A stretch of 64,000 nucleotides of DNA from Candidatus Thiomargarita nelsonii (GCA_000785145.2 JSZA02000013.1:19317-83316), one strand, 5' to 3'; shown: positions 18,325 to 28,320, counted from the first letter of the stretch. Program-made: numbers and translations. Notes: generated from the letters alone by a model not told the origin.

Positions 18325-19257
18325 ATGAGACACGCATTTATATTTCCTGGTCAAGGCTCACAATCGGTGGGCATGTTAGCCGACTTAGGGGCAGCTTTTC
18401 CCATTGTCAAACAAACCTTTGAACAAGCCTCTGAGGTGTTGAACTATGATTTGTGGAAATTAAGTCAAGAGGGACCAGAGGATACCTTAAATCAAACTGA
18501 TAAAACTCAACCTGCCCTACTCGCCGCTGGTGTGGCAGTATGGCGTGTTTGGCAACAGCAAGGTGGCTCTGAGCCGATATTTATGGCAGGACACAGTTTT
18601 GGTGAATACAGTGCCTTAGTCTGTGCGAATGCTTTACAATTTACAGATGGCGTTAGTTTGGCCCAAGATCGAGGCCGTTTTATGCAGACAGCGGTGCCTG
18701 AAGGTGAAGGGGCAATGGCTGCCCTCTTAGGTTTAGATGGTGCTAAAGTCATTGAAATCTGTCAACAGGTGGCACAAGAAGAAATTGTCTCAGCCGTTAA
18801 TTTTAATGCCCCAGGACAAATTGTCATTGCCGGACATACAGCCGCCGTCAAGCGGGCGACAGAGCAGGCAAAAGCCGCCGGCGCAAAACGTGCGATTTTA
18901 TTGCAAGTCAGTGTGCCCGCTCATAGTCAGTTGATGCTGCCCGCTGCTGAAAAAATGGCAGAACGCCTCGCCGATGTCACCATCACCGCGCCCTCAATTC
19001 CCGTCATTCACAACGTCGATGTGACTCAAAAAAGCGAAGCGGCTGACATTCGCTCTGCCTTGACGGCGCAACTTTATAATCCGGTGCGTTGGGTTGAAAC
19101 CATTGAAAAAATGGTGGCAGAAGGCGTAACAAGCTTGTTTGAATGTGGACCAGGCAAAGTATTAACGGCTTTAAATAAACGTATTGTTCGCAAAATGACC
19201 GCAAAACCGATAATGGATACAAAGACATTAGAACAAGCGTTGGAGGCTTTGGCATGA
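18325..19257 (+). CDS. fabD: Malonyl-CoA:ACP transacylase
   Basis: FabD loads malonyl groups onto ACP. The N-terminal FIFPGQGSQSVGML and the nucleophile motif GHSFGEYSALV (Ser at about residue 92) are present. QVSVPAHSQLM provides the catalytic His and NPVRWVETIEKM the C-terminal signature. It has 310 residues, the normal size. ATG 18325 follows directly on the TAACTGA repeat, which takes the place where a ribosome binding site would be; no GGAG-like sequence is seen. The stop overlaps the fabG start (ATGA). Confidence 0.96.
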   Translation: MRHAFIFPGQGSQSVGMLADLGAAFPIVKQTFEQASEVLNYDLWKLSQEGPEDTLNQTDKTQPALLAAGVAVWRVWQQQGGSEPIFMAGHSFGEYSALVCANALQFTDGVSLAQDRGRFMQTAVPEGEGAMAALLGLDGAKVIEICQQVAQEEIVSAVNFNAPGQIVIAGHTAAVKRATEQAKAAGAKRAILLQVSVPAHSQLMLPAAEKMAERLADVTITAPSIPVIHNVDVTQKSEAADIRSALTAQLYNPVRWVETIEKMVAEGVTSLFECGPGKVLTALNKRIVRKMTAKPIMDTKTLEQALEALA

Positions 19258-19988
19258 ATTTGGATTTAAGCATTGCCCTCGTCACGGGCGCAAGTCGCGG
19301 GATTGGTCAAGGTATTGCCTTGGCTTTAGGACAAGCTGGGGCTAAAGTGTACGGCACAGCAACAACAAGCGGCGGTGCTGATAGGATTACGCAATTTTTA
19401 AGCGAACATGACATCAAAGGAGAAGGCAAGGTACTTGATGTCGCCGACTCTGACTCCATCAATGCGTTGGTGGCGAGTTTAGGTAAAAAAGAAATGCCGA
19501 GCATATTAGTCAATAATGCGGGCATTGCTCGTGATGGGCTATTGATGCGTATGCGAGATGAAGATTGGAATCAAGTCATCAATACCAATTTAACTGGCGT
19601 TTATCGCTTGTCCAAAGCCTGTCTCCGTGCCATGATGAAGGCACGACATGGGCGGATAATAACGATAACCAGCGTTGTCGGCTTGACGGGTAATCCAGGA
19701 CAGGCAAACTATGCTGCGACAAAGGCTGGCGTGATCGCTTTTAGCAAATCATTAGCCAATGAAGTGGGTAGTCGTGGTATTACGGTGAATACCGTCGCAC
19801 CGGGCTTTATTGAAACTGATATGACGGAAAACTTGTCTGAAGATCAACGCACTGCTTTTTTGGAAAAAATTCCACTCAAGCGTGCTGGTGGCGTGAATGA
19901 TGTAGCACAAGCGGTGGTGTTTTTGGCATCAGCACCTTATATTACCGGAGAAACTTTACATGTCAATGGTGGCATGTATATGTCTTAG
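19254..19988 (+). CDS. fabG: 3-oxoacyl-ACP reductase
   Basis: An NADPH-dependent short-chain dehydrogenase that reduces 3-oxoacyl-ACP. The cofactor motif TGASRGIG, the NNAG motif in LVNNAGIARDGLL, and the catalytic Ser (ITSVVG), Tyr and Lys (YAATKAG) are all in place. GETLHVNGGMYMS is the usual C-terminus. The length is 244 residues. The start overlaps fabD by 4 nt. It ends with TAG, showing that TAG is a normal stop in this genome. Confidence 0.96.
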   Translation: MNLDLSIALVTGASRGIGQGIALALGQAGAKVYGTATTSGGADRITQFLSEHDIKGEGKVLDVADSDSINALVASLGKKEMPSILVNNAGIARDGLLMRMRDEDWNQVINTNLTGVYRLSKACLRAMMKARHGRIITITSVVGLTGNPGQANYAATKAGVIAFSKSLANEVGSRGITVNTVAPGFIETDMTENLSEDQRTAFLEKIPLKRAGGVNDVAQAVVFLASAPYITGETLHVNGGMYMS

Positions 19989-20046
19989 TCAGTGTTCAGT
20001 TATTTCTCGTTCCCTACGCTCCGCGCACTCACTTAAAGTTTTTTTT

Positions 20047-20132
20047 GTAGGGTGGGTAGAGCGGAGCGAAACCCACCATTGTTAGAAATTTAAACTATTT
20101 GGTGGGTTTCGCTCTCGCTCTACCCACCCTAC
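20047..20132. repeat. GTAGGGTGGGTAGAGC inverted repeat between fabG and acpP
   Basis: The arms GTAGGGTGGGTAGAGCGGAG and CTCGCTCTACCCACCCTAC form a long hairpin. An outer pair, CTACGCTCCGCG (about 20014-20025) and CGCGGAGCGTGG (20151-20162), frames it. The same core occurs inside the miniature element at 29425-29572 and near 44694-44765. Confidence 0.85.
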
Positions 20133-20171
20133 ATAATCTTCTTTTGTTTCCGCGGAGCGTGGGAAGCGATA

Positions 20172-20199
20172 TAACTGATACCTGATACCTGATAACTGA
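20172..20199 (+). repeat. Four heptamers of the TAACTGA/TACCTGA type before acpP
   Basis: TAACTGA at 20172 and 20193 flank two TACCTGA variants at 20179 and 20186. The block ends 17 nt before the acpP ATG. It is the same heptamer family as that before fabD, here with two point variants. Confidence 0.88.
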
Positions 20200-20216
20200 A
20201 AAGAGGCTAATTTGTT

Positions 20217-20456
20217 ATGAGTACTGTTGAAGAACGTGTCAAGGAAATTGTCGTTGAACAATTGAGTGTCAAAGAAGAAGAGGTTCGCAATGAATCCTCA
20301 TTTGTCGATGATCTCGGTGCTGATTCTCTTGACACCGTAGAATTGGTGATGGCACTTGAAGAAGCATTTGGGTGCGAAATCCCTGATGAAGAGGCAGAGA
20401 AAATACAAACAGTACAACAAGCTATTGATTATATCAATAATAACAAAGAAGATTAA
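20217..20456 (+). CDS. acpP: Acyl carrier protein
   Basis: A 79-residue acidic carrier protein. The phosphopantetheine attachment motif [16 protein letters not shown] is present, with the Ser in DSL. The first helix [13 protein letters not shown] and the last [13 protein letters not shown] are typical. ATG 20217 follows AAGAGG (about 20200-20205). It sits between fabG and fabF as in other gammaproteobacteria and is followed by a hairpin with a T-run. Confidence 0.97.
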   Translation: MSTVEERVKEIVVEQLSVKEEEVRNESSFVDDLGADSLDTVELVMALEEAFGCEIPDEEAEKIQTVQQAIDYINNNKED

Positions 20457-20467
20457 GGTTTCTAGGG

Positions 20468-20506
20468 AGGCCATGTTACATCTAAGATGTACTGGCCTTT
20501 CTTTTT
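20468..20506 (+). terminator. Hairpin with T-run between acpP and fabF
   Basis: AGGCCATGTTACATCT (20468-20483) pairs with AGATGTACTGGCCT (20485-20498), with one mismatch or bulge, and is followed by TTCTTTTT. It probably limits read-through from the highly expressed acpP into fabF. Confidence 0.75.
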
Positions 20507-20525
20507 GCGAGGTTGTGTACAGAAA

Positions 20526-21761
20526 GTGAGTAAAAGACGAGTTGTTATTACTGGCCTGGGTGCTGTTTCCCCTGTGGGCTTGACTGTCAAAGACAGTTGG
20601 GAAAGCATATTGGCAGGCAAAAGCGGAATTGCGACTATTACCGATTTTGATACTGCCGGTTTTGCAACCCAATTTGCCGGGCAGGTTAAAGGCTTTGATG
20701 TCAAAAAATACCTATCTCCCAAAGAAGCAAAAAAAATGGATCCCTTCATCCATTATGGGATTGCAGCCGCTGTAGAAGCCATTTCTGATGCCAGCTTAGA
20801 AATTACTGAAGCCAATGCCGATCGAATAGGTGTGGCGATAGGGTCTGGGATAGGCGGACTCCCCGGGATTACAAAAGGCCATGATGCTTATCGGCGAGGG
20901 GGGGCGCGTAGGATTTCTCCCTTTTTTGTGCCCAGTAATATTATTAATATGATATCGGGCAACTTATCAGTGAGATACGGTTTGAAAGGCCCTAATTATG
21001 CCATTGTCACCGCTTGTTCAACAGGGACACATAATATTGGAAATGCTGCCCGTTTGATTGAATATGGTGATGCGGATGTGATGATTGCGGGTGGTGCTGA
21101 AATGGCCTGTTCGGAGATGGGAATTGGTGGATTTGGGGCCTCCCGTGCCTTATCCACCCGCAATGATTCGCCTGAAACGGCGAGCCGTCCTTGGGACATC
21201 GAACGTGATGGTTTTGTCCTCAGCGATGGTGCGGGTGTGTTGGTGCTAGAAGAATATGAAATGGCAAAACGGCGTGGGGCTCGTATTTATGCAGAGTTGA
21301 TGGCTTCTGGTATGAGTGCTGATGCCTACCATATGACCCTACCGGCAAAAGATGGGGATGGGGCTCGACGCTGTATGTTGAATGCTTTGCAGAATGCCCA
21401 GTTAAATCCCGAGCAAGTGGACTACATTAACGCGCATGGCACTTCAACCCCCGCTGGTGACAAGGTTGAAACGTTTGCGATAAAAAAAGCCTTTGGTGAT
21501 CATAAGTTAGTTGTCAGTTCGACCAAATCTATGACGGGACATTTATTAGGGGCGGCTGGCGGTATAGAGGCGGTTTTTAGCGTGTTAAGTATTCGTGATC
21601 AAGTCGCTCCTCCAACCATTAACCTATTTAAGCTCGATCCTGAGTGTGCCGGTTTAGACTATGTGCCCCATCAGGCGAAGGAGATGAAAATTGATGTGGC
21701 TTTGTCGAATTCGTTTGGATTTGGGGGAACCAATGGGACGTTGGTGTTTAAGCGTGTGTGA
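20526..21761 (+). CDS. fabF: 3-oxoacyl-ACP synthase II
   Basis: FabF elongates acyl-ACP with malonyl-ACP. The start is GTG 20526 ([18 protein letters not shown]); the frame is open to ATG 20487, but those codons lie inside the terminator hairpin. The catalytic residues are Cys in [12 protein letters not shown], His in [11 protein letters not shown] and His in [13 protein letters not shown]. The C-terminus [18 protein letters not shown] is complete. The product is about 411 residues. It looks intact. Confidence 0.96.
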   Translation: MSKRRVVITGLGAVSPVGLTVKDSWESILAGKSGIATITDFDTAGFATQFAGQVKGFDVKKYLSPKEAKKMDPFIHYGIAAAVEAISDASLEITEANADRIGVAIGSGIGGLPGITKGHDAYRRGGARRISPFFVPSNIINMISGNLSVRYGLKGPNYAIVTACSTGTHNIGNAARLIEYGDADVMIAGGAEMACSEMGIGGFGASRALSTRNDSPETASRPWDIERDGFVLSDGAGVLVLEEYEMAKRRGARIYAELMASGMSADAYHMTLPAKDGDGARRCMLNALQNAQLNPEQVDYINAHGTSTPAGDKVETFAIKKAFGDHKLVVSSTKSMTGHLLGAAGGIEAVFSVLSIRDQVAPPTINLFKLDPECAGLDYVPHQAKEMKIDVALSNSFGFGGTNGTLVFKRV

Positions 21762-21793
21762 TTTATACAAATTTTGAGTTGAAACGCGATTTC

Positions 21794-21983
21794 GTTGTTT
21801 CGGGAATGAGGTACGATTTCCCGAAACTCAATAAATAACTTAAACATAAGTAGGGTGGATTAAGCGATAGCTCCTCCCCCTTAATTTATAGATTAATCAG
21901 GTGGATACGCTATCGCTTAATCCACCCTACATGATGGTTAGCGATCTTCGTTTCGGGAAATCGTACCTCATTCCCGAAACAAC
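21794..21983. repeat. Nested inverted repeats between fabF and mltG
   Basis: Outer arms beginning GTTGTTTCGGGAATGAGGTA and ending ATTCCCGAAACAAC (each itself a hairpin) enclose inner arms GTAGGGTGGATTAAGCGATA and TATCGCTTAATCCACCCTAC. A repeat of one family therefore sits inside a repeat of another. It fills the whole spacer. Confidence 0.85.
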
Positions 21984-22002
21984 TGAACGACACAGCAAAC
22001 AA

Positions 22003-23079
22003 ATGTTTAGAATCCTCTTTCTCTTCCTACTTTTCCTACTCTTGTCTATAGCAGCCGTAAGCGGTGGTGGCTATTGGCTCTACAAAAACCACCTCACTGC
22101 ACCATTACCCTTACAGAAAGATCTACATTATACCGTTGAATCGGGTGCCACTTTACATCAAATAGCGGCTGATTTGAGGGCACAAGGCTTGCTCAACTAT
22201 CCCACTGCACTGGCTTGGGTAACATTGGCACGCTATGAAAAACGGGCACATCTGATTAAACTCGGAGAATATCTCATCCCAAAAAGTATGACGCCACAGC
22301 AATTGCTGGACATTTTGATTGCGGGTAAAACTATACAATATAGTTTATCCTTCCCTGAAGGGTGGAACTTTCGGCAATTGATGGCGGCAGTACGCAAACA
22401 TCCTAAAATAGTGCAAACCCTTGGTGAGATTGATAATCAAACCATCATGGCGAAACTGGGTTGGGGAGAAATGCACCCTGAAGGGCGTTTTTTTCCAGAT
22501 ACTTATCTTTTTCCAACCGGCACGACGGATGTAGAATTTTTGCAACGCGCCTACAAAATGATGGAAAAAGAGTTGATGGCTGCTTGGGAAAATCGGGGCG
22601 ACGATTTACCCTTCAATACGCCTTATGAGGCTTTAATATTAGCATCCATTATTGAAAAGGAAACGGGTGTGGCTGAGGAGCGCCCTCTTATTGCCAGCGT
22701 GTTTGTGCAGCGCTTGAAAAAAAATATGCTTTTACAAACTGATCCGACAGTGATTTACGCGCTGGGCAATGCCTTTGATGGGAATATTCGGAAACAGGAT
22801 TTAAAAGTCAAGAATCCTTATAATACTTATGTCAATAAGGGATTACCGCCCACTCCGATTGCGATGCCTGGACGCGCTGCTTTGCAGGCTGCTGTGAATC
22901 CGGTTGATAGTCAGGCATTGTATTTCGTTGCTAAAGGTGATGGTAGCCATTATTTTTCCGAGACTTATCGAGAACATCGGTGTGCGGTGATTGAATTTCA
23001 ACTTAAAGAGAAATCGCCACGCCGCTATCGAAGTCAGTGTAGGAAATATCCAAGTTGTGCGGTGTGTCGGCGGCCTTGA
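22003..23079 (+). CDS. mltG: Endolytic murein transglycosylase MltG
   Basis: MltG (YceG) cleaves nascent peptidoglycan strands at the inner membrane. ATG 22003 opens MFRILFLFLLFLLLSIAAVS, a single membrane anchor; the open frame upstream runs through a repeat. A LysM-like part (ESGATLHQIAADLRAQGLL) is followed by the YceG domain with EGRFFPDTYLFP, ASIIEKETGVAEERPLIASV (catalytic Glu in this block), QTDPTVIYALG and NPYNTYVNKGLPPTPIAMPG. After the usual end (about HRCAVIEFQ) there are about 28 extra residues rich in Arg and Cys that do not look conserved. Position after fabF is typical, but pabC and tmk are absent. Confidence 0.92.
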   Translation: MFRILFLFLLFLLLSIAAVSGGGYWLYKNHLTAPLPLQKDLHYTVESGATLHQIAADLRAQGLLNYPTALAWVTLARYEKRAHLIKLGEYLIPKSMTPQQLLDILIAGKTIQYSLSFPEGWNFRQLMAAVRKHPKIVQTLGEIDNQTIMAKLGWGEMHPEGRFFPDTYLFPTGTTDVEFLQRAYKMMEKELMAAWENRGDDLPFNTPYEALILASIIEKETGVAEERPLIASVFVQRLKKNMLLQTDPTVIYALGNAFDGNIRKQDLKVKNPYNTYVNKGLPPTPIAMPGRAALQAAVNPVDSQALYFVAKGDGSHYFSETYREHRCAVIEFQLKEKSPRRYRSQCRKYPSCAVCRRP

Positions 23080-23247
23080 TAATTCGTGCAAGGTGCGCCT
23101 TGCACTCCTGATTTCCTATCATAGCTTCAGAAATTCTTCTAGCAGACTTGACATTGTTGTTGGAGTCCAAAGCTTTAGCTTTGGACAAGTGTCTCATACC
23201 CACGGTGGACTCCAAAATACATTAAAATTAGCTTCGCTGACTTCGTA

Positions 23248-24551
23248 TCATGGTTCGGTACTTATATATCTCACCCCACTTTCCTCTGGTACCCTCAGCA
23301 CACGCCTTTTTTTCACATAATTCACAAAAGACTCAGCATAATCAAAATAGGTATCGATACCACCTCGTTCTTTTAACACTTTACCAAAGGTCGTATAACC
23401 ATCTCGACCACTCGCAATAAAAGAATTCATGCCCACCCGATACGTTTTCTTGAGAGCAAGAAAAGACCAATTGCCATTCTCATCTCGGATTTCAAGACGA
23501 GTGATACGCTGATGCGCTGGGCGTTTGACTTTAATCGTGTAACGGATACCCCCCGCATAAGGAAAAGAACCACTAGAGCCACCTTGATCAAAATGATGAC
23601 TCAGTGCCTCTTCAAGCACTTGCTTGATTTCGGCACCCGTCATTTATAACACATAAATCGTGTTCGTGAAAGGCAATAAAGTATAAGCCGTTTCAATGCT
23701 AATATCACCTTGGAACACATCAATACGCACGCCCCCAGCATTTTGAATCACCAGTTGAACGCCATAGTTTCTACTATTCAATTGCTGTAAATAAGCTTCA
23801 GCCACCAAAGGGGCAATCTGGCTACCATTGGCTAATTCAACACCAGAGGGATGAATGCCGGGAATACGGATATGCAAGAAATTATCCGCTGCTTGCCCAA
23901 TCACCTTTTTGGCACGCTTTTCCACCCGTTTTGTGTAGCTTGCCAATTGTTGAGCGATGAGCGGATCGGGTTTTACAATGTCGATATTCGGATGACTGGC
24001 AATAATGGCCTCAATTTTGGCTTGAGTCGGCTGTTGAAAGCTATCGCCAAGCAGCAAAATAGGCGCTCCATCACATTCAGTCACGACCCCCTTATCATCA
24101 AATGCCACATTCAAAGAACCGACCATATAAGAATATTGCCATGCTTGGACAATACAAACGGGTTCACCTCTGGGTGAAGTCACTTTGGTCGGATAAGGAC
24201 CCTCAGAAATGAGACCAAACGTCGTGAAGTCACCTAAAAGCGTATGAGAATCACCGCCGACAAATCAATACCGGCAACTTGTTGAGCTAGGGCTTGTTCT
24301 TTCGTATAACCGTAATGGCTCATCAAAATGATTTTATTAATGCCCAGAGCTTCGAGATTTTGGACCATTTTTTTGGCTGTTTCCACTTCATCAAAAAAAG
24401 TTAAATCCTCACAGGGTTGAGAACTGACGAGGGTTTTGAGTGTATCAATGCCAATAAAGCCCACTTTATGCCCCCCAATTTCTTTAATGAGATAAGGAAT
24501 AACCAATCCCTTAAAATCCTGACTGTTAGAAAAATCAATATTAGCGAGCGT
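23248..24551 (-). pseudogene. 5'-nucleotidase/UshA family protein, decayed
   Basis: Three pieces of one gene of the metallophosphatase plus 5'-nucleotidase C-terminal domain family. Piece one (24234-24551) has the metallophosphatase core LANIDFSNSQDF ... ILMSHYGYTKEQALA. A small deletion near 24262 shifts the frame in front of GGDSHTLLGDF. Piece two (23644-24230 or so) holds VTSPRGEPVCIVQAWQYSYMVG and the first half of the C-terminal domain. An in-frame TAA at 23641-23643 then splits it from piece three (YVL*MTGAEIKQVLEEAL), which ends at 23248. The N-terminus with the signal peptide and first metal ligands is replaced by a repeat near 24552. Related enzymes degrade nucleotides or NAD in the periplasm. 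Confidence 0.85.
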
Positions 24552-24713
24552 AGGGTGCGTCCAACGCACCTTTTTGTCGGTATAGATCAATTATACGTGA
24601 CTTTATTTGTGCACAGGACGCACCCTGAATGATATCCAGGCTACGCTCGCTTTATGTTCAACCGCCCTTTTAGATGTCATTTTGGACGAGACGCCCAAGT
24701 CTCGCTCCACACG

Positions 24714-25269
24714 ATTAAATACTTATACGAGAAAAACTATAGGTGAGGTTAATCATGTCTGGCTGGAAAGAACAAATCATTCAACTACAAAATGAAGGAA
24801 ACTGGCATACGATGTTACAACTTGCTAAACGTTGGACTGAAGCAAAACCAAGAAATGCTACCGCATGGTATGCCGTTGGAGTTGCTTCTCATCAACTGGG
24901 AGAATATAATCAGTCTTCTGACGCTTTTCAAAGAAGTTTAAAACTTGATCCTGATAATGCCCAAACATGGGCTAATCTTGGAGCAGTGTATAGTTGTTTT
25001 GAAGAATATGAAAAAGCCATTGAAGTGTATGAAACCGCCGTGAAAAAAGCACCAAAAGATGCTGACATTTTGCTTTGTTTGGGCCGTGCTTATTTAGCCG
25101 TTAAACGTCATCACAAAAAATTTGGCCCGGTGCTTGAAAAACTAACTGGAATGGCTCCCGAAAAGGCGATGAGATAAAACCAAGCGAAAGAACAAGCGTA
25201 AGCGGTAAAAAACGCTGAACGCGATTTATCACTTGAGATGCTTACGACCCTACAATATCGATTTTATCA
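24714..25269 (+). repeat. 556-bp segment duplicated exactly at 41874-42429
   Basis: The sequence matches 41874-42429 base for base with an offset of 17160. It covers the TPR gene and about 90 bp after it. Just upstream both copies have a related block (GTAGGGTGCGTCC palindrome, CTACGCTCGCTTTATGTTCA) that differs by small indels. Confidence 0.95.
24755..25177 (+). CDS. TPR repeat protein, copy 1
   Basis: A 140-residue soluble protein of tetratricopeptide repeats. Units are seen at about 34-67 (ATAWYAVGVASHQLGEYNQS...), 68-101 (AQTWANLGAVYSCFEEYEKA) and 102-131 (ADILLCLGRAYLAVKRH). It has no signal peptide. ATG 24755 follows AGGTGAGG with a proper gap; the frame is also open to GTG 24743. It is identical to the gene at 41915. 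The downstream neighbours differ (an unknown gene here, an AAA ATPase there), so its partner is unknown. TPRs mediate protein contacts. Confidence 0.85.
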   Translation: MSGWKEQIIQLQNEGNWHTMLQLAKRWTEAKPRNATAWYAVGVASHQLGEYNQSSDAFQRSLKLDPDNAQTWANLGAVYSCFEEYEKAIEVYETAVKKAPKDADILLCLGRAYLAVKRHHKKFGPVLEKLTGMAPEKAMR

Positions 25270-25278
25270 ATTGATCAG

Positions 25279-25923
25279 GTGACGAAGCCGGAACGGGCTT
25301 ATATTATCAAACTGTTAATGGAAACCGATGAAGCCAACGCGGCACATCCTTTGGCGTTATATTCAGAAAAGATTGTCGATTTTTTTTCGGATGATCCTGA
25401 AGTAATCAATGACATTTTCCGCTTCATTGAAAACTATTACCAAGTTCTGCCTATTTTATCAACTTTACCAATCTTACAAATTCCGAGACATTTGAGATGG
25501 AATATTGAGAGATGGCTTCCCCGGGAAAAGCCAGTAAAAACAAATAGGGTGATTCCGGTACGGCATGTTAATAATTTTGCTGGTGCGTGTACCAAGATGA
25601 TAGAAACACATTATTCTACGCTTATCGACAAGGAGTCAGATCCATCAAAATACGGTGATGTGACGTTGTTGTATGTAAACAACATTTTAATTGGTTCGAT
25701 GAAGATGTACAAGGATCAGTCAATTTTAGGATTAACAACGTTTCAAGATTCACGAGGAAGATTTCCAATTGTCACAAACGGAGTGTATGTCACGACAAAA
25801 GAAATAACGAGGCAAGCTGAGCGAGCGTTTAACGAACATGGGAAATGGGCAAGGTTATATTTAGATCAGCTGCCACTGTTACCGATGGAATTTATGTTGG
25901 CGGAAGCTGGACCTGATATTTGA
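25279..25923 (+). CDS. Hypothetical protein, 214 residues
   Basis: I do not recognise a family. The frame starts at GTG 25279 (MTKPERAYIIKLLMETDEAN). The first third is helical and acidic. The second half is a mixed sheet (VTLLYVNNILIGSMKMYKDQSILGLTTF, then FPIVTNGVYVTTKE), which suggests a compact globular domain. There is no signal peptide, membrane helix or catalytic motif that I can name. The upstream 90 bp are shared with the second TPR cassette. The 3' end overlaps the truncated AAA ATPase remnant on the opposite strand, so this gene probably sits at a rearrangement border. A reasonable composition and no internal stop support coding. Confidence 0.55.
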   Translation: MTKPERAYIIKLLMETDEANAAHPLALYSEKIVDFFSDDPEVINDIFRFIENYYQVLPILSTLPILQIPRHLRWNIERWLPREKPVKTNRVIPVRHVNNFAGACTKMIETHYSTLIDKESDPSKYGDVTLLYVNNILIGSMKMYKDQSILGLTTFQDSRGRFPIVTNGVYVTTKEITRQAERAFNEHGKWARLYLDQLPLLPMEFMLAEAGPDI

Positions 25924-26470
25924 CTCCGTCAGAACTTAATTCGGTTTCTCCGAATTTATTCTTCTCAGTAAACCAGATTTGATCGGTTCTAAAAAGAGAA
26001 TTATCTAACAAGGTTGTTTCATGAGTCGCAAAAATTAATTGAGTATTTTTTGGATTACTTTTTGAGTTATGGAACAATCTAATGAGAAAGCGACATAACT
26101 TAGGATGCAAACTATTGTTAAATTCATCAAAAAAAATCACGCCACCCGTTTCAAACGGCTTTAAAATGAGTCCTCCCAGCGCATACAAGATTTGTGTCCC
26201 TTCAGATTCTTCACTTAATTCAAAGGGTTGATTTTATACGGCAATACCCTGATCATAAACTTGATGAATTGTTTTAATACCATATTTGTTTTGGGTAATG
26301 ATATTTTGTTTAATGTCTGCGGGTAAATCGTTCGGTAATTGAAATTCACTTTCATCTCTTTCTCTGATCAGCGTCCTTTCTATTTTGGTATCACAAACTT
26401 TAATTAGCTGACTGAGTTTTTGAGCTAAACGACTATCATTCGCATAAATTTCTGACACTTTTCTGCTCAT
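25919..26470 (-). pseudogene. AAA ATPase (AAA_15/AAA_21 type) fragment
   Basis: The C-terminal half of an OLD/Abi-like ATPase. Helical text from 26470 (MSRKVSEIYANDSRLAQKL) runs to an in-frame TAA at 26231-26233. It continues NQPFELSEESEGTQILYALGG, the Walker B strand GGVIFFDEFNNSLHP, the sensor strand NTQLIFATHETTLLD and FRTDQIWFTEKNKFG. The Walker A half is missing and the last residues run into the gene on the other strand. Full-length relatives have about 400 residues and are often linked to phage defence or toxin-like modules. Confidence 0.82.
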
Positions 26471-26586
26471 TCCAAAATTCTATCTTTTTAAAATAAGAAT
26501 AGAGTGCGCCCATTTGCTCATCAATTTTTTTTGTTTAACGAGACTTGGTATTGATATTTAATATTAATAGGATTTCTGTAACAGCT

Positions 26587-27488
26587 TTAAACCCCATACA
26601 ACACAAACGCCGCCCAATACGCCTTCTCCACTGATGACATCTCCCAAGCCCGTTTGACAGGCCGATAATACCATTAAATCACTCTTTAAGTCATAACCGG
26701 GCCATTCACCGGCGGTGACATAGCCATCAATCCCCTTTGGGTTGTTGATCTGTCCCAAGACAATTGAAGATAAAGCCGGTACTTGTGGGCTCAGGTAGCC
26801 ATGTGCCGAAAAGACTAAATAACGATATTGAGCTAAGATACCTTGTTGATTAAGGCTCTTTAGTTTCGTCAAGGCACCGGGTAAGTCTTTCCATATCAAG
26901 TTCAGTTGCGAGAGGGCACCGGCATAATCGCCACTACGCATAACCATTTGACGGGCAATATTGTAGTCAGTTGTGCTGGGATTGCCTTTGGAGGATAGGG
27001 ATTGCACATAGCTGATCTGGTGTTGGGCAATCACGGGTTGATTAGAGCCTTCAAAGCGCAATGTTTCAAACGGTATCGACGCTAAAGCACCAGATGGTGA
27101 GATAATCCAGTGTGGTTTATCTTTGATGATGTCTTTAAGTGGCTCTAATAGGTGTTTTGTCAGTTTATTGTTGAGTGCTTTCCTTTTTTGAAGTGGCGTT
27201 TTTCCAAATCGGAGTGGAGTGCCTCGCTTTTGACTTTTGAAAGAAGAGAGGTACTGTCGGTAGTTTTCCAAGTCTTTTTCGAGTGAGGGAATTTCTGGCT
27301 AATACATCATTTTTATTAACAAGGTAACTGATTAGCACCGCATCCGCTGGCAACAATGGAGCACCTTCTTTGGCTCCGATTGTTTGTACTTTGCTGAGTT
27401 GGGCATATTTTGGGTATTTGGTTTTGAGCTGTTCTTCAAACTGAGTTAGTTCGACAATCAGTTGGTTTTTATCGGTTTCTAAACGCAC
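26587..27488 (-). pseudogene. CHAT domain protease-like protein, decayed
   Basis: CHAT domains are caspase-like. The fragment 27300-27488 (KYPKYAQLSKVQTIGAKEG ... PADAVLISYLV) is the start of the domain. After a frameshift near 27270-27310 it continues with HWIISPSGALASIPFETL, the His motif YLVFSAHGYLSP and the Cys motif VLSACQTGLGDVISGEG. Next comes a jump to AYWAAFVLYGV, the usual C-terminus, in another frame, so about 30-60 residues are deleted. The TPR array usual in front of CHAT is also lost. Both catalytic residues remain, but the gene cannot make the full domain. Confidence 0.82.
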
Positions 27489-27707
27489 TCTGTCATTTAG
27501 GCGATTGTCAAATATTTTAACATTTATAGAAATCCGATTTTTTAAAAAAATCTGATTTTACATCCGTTATTAAGTACTGAACCATGATACTTCGTATTGC
27601 TACGTTAATTTTATTGTATTTTAACGAGAGCCACAATAGCGTATCCACATGATTATTATATAAATATATGTGGATACGCCATCGCTTCAGGTGCCCTAAA
27701 GACAAGT

Positions 27708-27824
27708 CTATTGTCTGACTTTTTTTTCAGCAATATTATCTTGAGATAAAAAACGAGCACGCTGAAGTGCATTTGGGCAAGCTGGAGACATCTTGTCACG
27801 CAATAGTTTGAAGGACTTAGCCAT
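27708..27824 (-). pseudogene. Remnant of an XRE-type antitoxin
   Basis: ATG 27824 opens MAKSFKLLRDKMSPACPNAL, which closely resembles the start of HigA-type helix-turn-helix antitoxins (MAKSF..LR.KMSP). The next residues QRARFLSQDNIAEKKVRQ look like the HTH helix, but the linker is deleted and the frame stops after 38 residues. No toxin gene is adjacent. Confidence 0.5.
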
Positions 27825-27987
27825 AATCAATTTCCTGAATACTAAAAAACACTAACTAATAAATCACCTGTCAATCGCAGAAATCAGCCGTTTAAGTCTC
27901 TTTCTGATTTGCGGATCGGTGCGGCGGCGAGTTGTTTATTGAGTGCGAGCATTTTATCGACAAGTTGTACAATTGATAAAACCCTCG

Positions 27988-28320
27988 TTAGCTATCTTTA
28001 TCTGTCATAAGCAGTTGTACAAGATCAGACAGGAGGAATATTGCCTTCGCTTTTTCACTCAATTGCACAATAAATATAGCGCGTGTCGATTTATCAGAGA
28101 TCGTTTTTTCAATTTCTTGAACCCGTGTTCTCTTTTCATACTCTTGATGGTATTCAATACCATTTAGCCACAGTGACAGTGCCTCATCGGAAAATAAAGG
28201 CAAGTTACCAACACGGAACTGAAAATATCCACTATATTCCCCATTATTGTATAAATTACGCACAGACTTTAAGTGTTGTCGCATTTCTGTACTGTGGAAT
28301 TGCTTGCCAATTATGGTTGG
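27988..28320 (-). pseudogene. Foreign coding fragment inside the methyltransferase remnant
   Basis: An open frame with protein-like composition (HLKSVRNLYNNGEYSGYFQF, then EKRTRVQEIEKTISDKS, FIVQLSEKAKAIFLLSDLVQ) that ends at 27988. It does not belong to the methyltransferase, which continues on both sides. I do not recognise the family. It may be the 3' end of another gene brought in by deletion or insertion. Confidence 0.35.

Noticed and set aside
20487..20525. An ATG start for fabF at 20487
   Set aside because: Those codons lie in the terminator hairpin after acpP and are not found in FabF. GTG 20526 gives the usual start.
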